Shown here piece after piece: positions 58,775-64,000 of a DNA stretch of 64,000 nucleotides. The notes under the pieces are model-generated. The model was not told where the DNA came from and searched no databases. It was given only the letters and a program-made list of their open reading frames with translations. The stretch comes from Alligator mississippiensis. Lineage: Eukaryota; Chordata; Crocodylia; Alligatoridae. The stretch is from positions 18,440,001-18,504,000 of the forward strand of contig NC_081837.1 of NCBI RefSeq assembly GCF_030867095.1, in the 5' to 3' direction. The translations under genes and the position numbers were made by a program. The first letter of the stretch is position 1, and every line of letters starts with the position of its first letter.

Positions 58775-60369
58775 ATAGCTCAGAACAAAGTTCCTGCCCC
58801 GTGAGCTGTGTGGGGCCCTCTCTCCGGGCTAGTCTGATCTCCTCAGCATTTCAGAGTCACACCATGTAACACCTCGGCCAGGGATTTCCTATTTTGCTGC
58901 TCGAGTGCGGCAGGAAACAGTGGAGCTGCCTGTGCACCAAGTGCTGCTCAGCAGCCCCGGTCACGACTCCTCCGTGGGGTTTCAACCTTGGCTCTCAGCA
59001 GTACAAGCAGAGGGCTCAGCTGTCCCACCGGACAGAGCAAGACCGTTTGCTGTGGTCAGAGCAGGCTCCATCCTCCCTGGGATCCAGCCAGTTGAGCCAG
59101 CTTGGCCCACTACCCGACGCATGGGACAACACTGGGGAAGCACAGCCTCTTCACCCAGCACCTTGCAGGGCTTAGCCCCTCAGTCTTTCCTCACAGCTAT
59201 GGTAGCTCTAACACAGCAGAGAAGTGTCACCTGCATGTCAGAAGTGCTCTCCCCAGCAGCGGGGAAGGCTGAGCTGGATAAATCCCCAGGGCTCGTGATT
59301 TGGAAGCTTTTCGAATCTCTTGGGGCTACAAACCATGGTTCGAAACGGCCCCTGAGGTTTCTGGCTCCCCGGGTGCCTGGCTCAGCCTGGAGCATTGTGA
59401 GGATGGTGTGTGTGGGGATATCTGTGCTTGGGGCCTCTGTTCCAGGGCGCAGAGGTATAGGCAGGCTGGGGAAAGGATGGGAAATCACTGGTTTGCAGGG
59501 AGGCTCTGGCATCTGGGACCCTTCCTGCTTCACGTTCGGGTTAGTGGACAAAGGTCCCAGGTGGGCCATCAGCGCTGGGCCTCATGCACATCCTGGAGCT
59601 GGTTGGGGAAGTGCTGGGGGCTGGAGCAAGGCCCAGAGTGACACATTAGAGTCTGGACTTGATTCCTTTGCATATCTCTCAGACAGACCCACGGGAACCC
59701 CCTGCAAAGAGATAGCAGAAATGTAACCCCCCAAGCTTGCTGCTCCTGCACTCAAGGGCCCTCTGTCCATCCCTGCCCACCCCACTCACTGCCCCTGCGT
59801 GCTCTGCAGCAGCGATACCTTCTCCCCTGTGCTGTGCTCCCCAGCCCCAAGGTCCTCTGGTGACTGAATCCCAGGTGAAGGGCCACTTGCCCTCTTTGAC
59901 CAGCCCTAAGAGCAACACTTATGGGAACATTCCCCTCTTGTGACCTGTGTGTGACTCAGGCACAACCTCTCGACACCTGGCACAGCCCAGGCTGCTCAGC
60001 CACACGTCACTGCCGCTGGCCTGTGGCACCAAGTGCAGGGCGGGAGGGAGCTGGTACCGTCTGCGCTGTGAAGCACTGGTCGTGTCGAAGAAGGACTCAG
60101 GAGAGCAAACCAGTGCAGCCCAATGAGTTTGCTGCTGAGATCTCTAGGACCGCCACCTTGGTAAGGCCTGGGGTCCTGCACAGCTCCCCCCAAAGGATGG
60201 CAACGGCCCCCGGGGGGAAGGAGCAAGCACATCCCACAACCATCGTCCCTCACTTCAGACTCTGCTTGTTTCTCACCTCCGGAACCTGCCTTGAGTTGGC
60301 GCATTTCTGATCTAGGTCACATACAGCTGCACCCCGGGGGCAGACAGACTTCACTGGCGTGGGAACACC
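58775..60369. other. Unassigned sequence with exon-like pieces
   Basis: No gene recognised. 59845-59943 follows GTGCTCCCCAG and reads QGPLVTESQVKGHLPSLTSPKSNTYGNIPLL before a stop. A frame ending SKPVQPNEFAAEISRTATL runs to a donor at 60161 (TTG followed by GTAAGG). Neither can be assigned. Confidence 0.3.
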
Positions 60370-60575
60370 ATCCCCTTGTCTGTGGATACCAGGAACTGGC
60401 TTTTGGGCTGGGACTAGATATGGAAATGCTTCTTGGGCCACCCCACGCCATGCTTCTGTGGCACCAGAGGACTCTCCCGGACACCCCTGATCAGAGTTTA
60501 GCTTCGTGCCAGGCTGCTAACTGGCAGCCCCCCATGCCCACTGCACTAAGTATACAGGCTTGAGTAAGGAATTTC
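60370..60575 (-). repeat. Satellite-like unit, inverted outlier
   Basis: This is the reverse complement of one unit of the array at 61300-62790 (GGAACTGGCTTTTGGGCTGG, GGGCCACCCCACGCCATGC, TGTGGCACCAGAGG, GTATACAGGCTTGAGTAAGG). It lies about 0.7 kb from the array. Confidence 0.8.
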
Positions 60576-60956
60576 TTTTGGACTGCAGGTGGTCCCTGGA
60601 TGGCAGCCGTGGGTGAGACTCGCTTCCCCAGTGACTCGGCTAGGCGGGAGCTCCCTAGGTTGGTTTTCCACTGACTGTGACTGTGATCCATTTTTAGTTA
60701 CAAATGAAGGCTAATAGTTAAGGTTTTGCTCTGGAGTACCACTGTTCCCCTTCTCCTTTGTAATAAACTTGTTCTAATTTAATGTTTGCTAGTGAGTGAG
60801 CAGGTTGCTTTAAATTTCAACACCCAGCTTTAAGTTACTTTACCAAGCTTCTGGGTGGCGGCTGGAGGTAAGTGTGAAAAGCTGTTGAAAAATCCCTAGG
60901 GGCCTCTATATACATGCTCTGGGGTGGAGAGAGGGCCTGCTTTAAACAGAACGGCT
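60576..60956. other. Unassigned sequence
   Basis: AATAAACTTGTTCT at about 60762 resembles the polyadenylation region of an LTR, but no matching LTR boundaries can be shown. Confidence 0.3.
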
Positions 60957-61194
60957 CTGAGAGCCACTCTAATTAAGTCGGCTGCAGGGTTACATGTATT
61001 CAGCATCCTGTGCTTCAAAATGGCGGCAGGGGCGCTTTAACAAAGCTTGTTAGAAGAGCTTTAGTTAAAGTGCTGGCGCTGCCATTTTAAAACACGGGGA
61101 CAGTCAACTGAATACACGATGCAGAGGCTGCTGGAGTGCACTAATTAGCATGCTTCAGCAGACTGGCAGCAAACTCAGTTAATCGGGTCTGCTC
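60957..61194. mobile_element. Fold-back MITE related to 58480-58774
   Basis: The right end (reverse complement GAGCAGACCCGATTAACTGA) matches the left end of the element at 58480 (GAGCAGACTCAATTAATCGA). The arms pair: CTTCAAAATGGCGGCAGGGG and CGCTTTAACAAAGC against the reverse complement of AAAGTGCTGGCGCTGCCATT. The left end is eroded. Confidence 0.7.
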
Positions 61195-61299
61195 TGACTA
61201 TGCATCGGAGCAGAGTTGCATCACGTGTACCGGTGCCCTGTATTTGCATGCAGGCAGTCGTCCTACCATCCAGTGCCTGGTGGAACAGCAACATAAAGG

Positions 61300-62790
61300 T
61301 CTTAAGGGTTGGGTGTCAACTGGCAGGCGCACACTCAAAAAGCGAGGCAGGGACATGCCCAGATTTCTTCCGGAGGCTCCCTTGGTAGTGGGGACATGTT
61401 TTGGGATGATTTCATGAGGGTTTGGCCCCAGGATCCCAGCATAAGGGCAGCTCCTTATTGGTAGAAATGTAAATAGGACGTGGGGATGGGGAGTAAATTG
61501 GTGCCTGGCATGGCCAAAGTGCTCTTTCTATCAGGCAAGACCCTGGTCAGCGGTGTCCGGGAGAGTCTTCCGGTGCCACGGAGGCATGGCAGGGGGTGGC
61601 CCAAAGAGGATTGCTTGTTGTCATCCCAGCCCAAAACCCAGTTCCTTATTCAGGCCCATATACTTAGTACAATGTCTCGGGGGGCTGTCAGTTGGTAGCC
61701 TAGCACAGCCAAACTGGGTCTTGGGCCAGGCAGGACTCTGACCAGAGATGACCAGGACAGTCCCCTGGTGCCACAGAGGCATGCTGTGAGGTGGCCCAAA
61801 ATGGATTTCCAACCATTATTCCAGCCCAAGATCCAGTTCCTTACTCAAACACATGTAGTTAGTAGTGTGTGTGTGGGCTGGGGGGGCAGGGCCAAGCCAC
61901 GCTTTGAGCCGTGCAAGACTCTGGTCAGAGATGTCCAGGAGTGTGCCCCAGTGCCAGAGACATGGTGTTGGGTGGGCCAAGAACCATTTCCGTCTCTAAT
62001 CCCTGCCCAGAAACCAGTTCCTAATTCAAACCCATATATTTAGTGCTGTGGCTGTGGGTGTTGGGGGGTCAGTTGTAAGCCTGGCACGGCCAAACCGTGT
62101 TTTGGGCCGGGCAAGTCTCTGGTCAGAGAGGTCCAGGAGAGCTGACCTATGGCACAGAGGTATGCCATGGGGTGGCCCAAGAGGATTTCTAGCTGTAATC
62201 CCAGCCCAAATTCCAGTTCCTTTTTCTGGTCCATATACTTAGCACAGTGGCTGGGATGCTGCCAGTTACTAGCCTGGCATGGCAAGGGCCTGGCGTCTCT
62301 AGTCAGAAATGTCCATCAGATTCTCCTGTGGCACAGAGCCATGGCGTGGGGTGGCCCAAAAAAGATTTCCAACCAGAAACCCAGCCAAAACTGGTTGCTT
62401 ATTGGAGCCCATGTACTCAGTACAGTGGGCATGGGGGGACTGGTCATTTGGCACCCTGACGTGCATAAACCATGCTTTGGGCCAGGCAATACCCTGGCCA
62501 GAGATGTCCAGGAGAGTCCTACAGTGACAGAGAGACATGGCATGGGATGGCCCAAAAAGAATTGCCAATCATAATCTCAGCCCAAAAGCCAGGTCCTTAT
62601 TGAAGCCATTGTCTTTAGTACAGTGGGCATGGGGACTGGCAGCCTGGCATGGCCAGACCATGCTTTGGGCTGGGTAGGACTGTGATCAGGATTTCTTGGG
62701 ACAGTCCCCCAGTGGCATGAAGAGAAAATTTCGGGCGGCCCAAGATGCATTTTGCCCCATAATCCCATCCTCATCTGACCTTCATTTAGG
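61300..62790 (+). repeat. Tandem repeat of about 180-200 bp
   Basis: The anchor CCAGCCCAAAxxCCAGTTCC occurs at about 61433 (decayed), 61626, 61821, 62001, 62201, 62381, 62578 and 62762 (decayed). Each unit contains CTGGCACGGCCAAAC, TTTGGGCCxGGCAAG, CTCTGGTCAGAGATGTCCAGG, GGCACAGAGGCATG and GGGTGGCCCAAAA. The six last intervals are about 195, 180, 200, 180, 197 and 184 bases. Confidence 0.9.
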
Positions 62791-64000
62791 GCTCTATGCT
62801 AGATGCAGGATATTGTTTTACATATTAATTAGTATATATGCATAGCCAATGAAACGCTCTTTCTCTAGGATATGTAATTCATTAATAACAAGCTTTTTAT
62901 TGGGTATAGATTAGGTGTGAAAAAGAAACTGGGAACAAGAAATAAGGAACTGAGAATAAACAACCAACTTCAGCCTCATCCACTACCCTACCATGTGCTT
63001 TCTGGGCAGAGCTGAAAAAAACTGAGGGAAGGTGGGGGTGGGAAGGAAAAAGAAGATAATAATAATAATAATAGATTAAATCCAGAATAAACAGCCCCCA
63101 ACATCAGGTGAGAAAGAGGCAAATTTTCTCAAAACGAGGTTTTCTGTTCTCTTGCACTCCCTGACTGCCAGCTGGAAGAAATCAAAGTCATCCACCCAGA
63201 CGGTGGTGTCTTTTTGTCCCAGATGGAATCAGTGAAACTACAACCCGCTTACAACTGAAGTTAAAAATAAATGAAGACCCATCCTGCCAGCAACGCCAAC
63301 TCAGGACAGAGGAGTGGGAGCCCACGTGCAACTTCACCCCCCCCCCCCCCCGCCCAAACACCAGCCTTATGTAATTTATTTTTTTTTAAATGGAAAAAAA
63401 AGGATTCCCCCTGCAAAAAACTCTCCCCCAAACACAAGGGAGAAATTTATGACAGGCAAATTGCGGTGAGCAACCGAGATTGAGAGTTAACTGACCGTTG
63501 GCGTTCAGGGATTAGTATGCGCCACGCGGCCGCGGCGTGGGCGGAGGTGTTGTGCTGAGAAGCGGGTCCCTGCGTTTTGGGGGCTGAAGCACTGCGTTGC
63601 AAGGGCAGATACTAAAAGGAGGGTGCTTTCATTAATCGCCTGCTAAAGATAATTAATGAGTTGAACTACAGCAATGAGACAGAAAAGCTGCCAGGGGATT
63701 GAAATAGGATCAGGAGTCAGGACCTAAAGGTAGCAGGTCCCGAAATGACTGAAGCAAACCTTTGTACTTCAGCTGGATGCTGGGGCAGGGTGCACAGCGC
63801 CCTCGGGTGCTGCTTTTCAGGCTGCTGTGAGGTGCCAGACAACATTGCCCTTGTTGAGATCACTGTGTCTTTGGCATGTCCTCAGCTCTCGGGCTGTCCA
63901 TCTGCAGGTGCACAGTGCTGCTGGATATATGTGTGCATGTGGCCAGGATGCAAGTACTTCAGGTTGGGGCCTCAGATCTGAAGCCCTGGAGTGAAAACTG
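62791..64000. other. Unassigned sequence with simple repeats
   Basis: It contains (AAT)n at about 63056-63073, a C15 run at 63337-63351 and a short CpG-rich patch at about 63515-63570 (GCCACGCGGCCGCGGCGTGG). No gene recognised. Confidence 0.45.

Noticed and set aside
60576-60790. Solo LTR suggested by AATAAACTTGTTCT
   Set aside because: No TG...CA boundaries, no target duplication and no second copy in the window.

Overview
The window looks like vertebrate nuclear DNA, most likely crocodilian (a turtle is the main alternative). The reasons are CR1 LINEs whose 3' ends read TTTCATAGATTTCATAGAC plus 'GGGCTGGAAGGGACC', many short palindromic DNA-transposon-like elements, class II olfactory receptors, intron-containing genes and a gammaretrovirus-like fossil. 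No prokaryotic signal, CRISPR array or operon structure is present. The species call is inference.

Layout. 1-12.4 kb: repeat-rich DNA with one intact olfactory receptor gene (6405-7358, minus), CR1 pieces and three copies of a short retroposon family that carries a hammerhead-ribozyme-like hairpin. 12.6-16.2 kb: an isolated terminal exon of a ZIP zinc transporter (SLC39A2-like), a GT-rich degenerate array and a broken second olfactory receptor. 17.4-22 kb: head-to-head CR1 copies, one with a 495-codon open reverse transcriptase reading frame, then a tRNA-like cluster (Pro, Thr and decayed copies). 22-28.5 kb: GC-rich and repeat-dominated, with a 45-bp minisatellite, a dispersed CCCTGTAAGCAGGG hairpin motif, a duplicated segment with splice-like sites and a 382-bp element with 16-bp inverted ends. 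29.1-30.9 kb: a large imperfect palindrome made of tandem tRNA-like units. 31-38.5 kb: mostly unassigned.

38.6-46.6 kb is the gene centre of the window. It holds a three-exon methyltransferase gene of the NNMT/INMT family (260 residues after splicing) followed by remnants of at least two paralogues: a partial exon 3, a separate exon 1, and another partial exon 3. This is a decaying tandem gene cluster. The last remnant stops at a CpG-rich segment next to a broken gammaretrovirus-like element (about 46.7-49.1 kb, minus).

49-60.2 kb has no recognised gene, but holds a series of short exon-like open segments with good splice signals on the plus strand, and a TATA-type promoter candidate. 58.5-62.8 kb has two related fold-back elements and a tandem repeat of about 180-200 bp. 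The end of the window is unassigned.

The recognisable genes are chemosensory (olfactory receptors), metal transport (ZIP fragment) and small-molecule methylation (NNMT/INMT-like). Nothing in the sequence suggests that they form one pathway.
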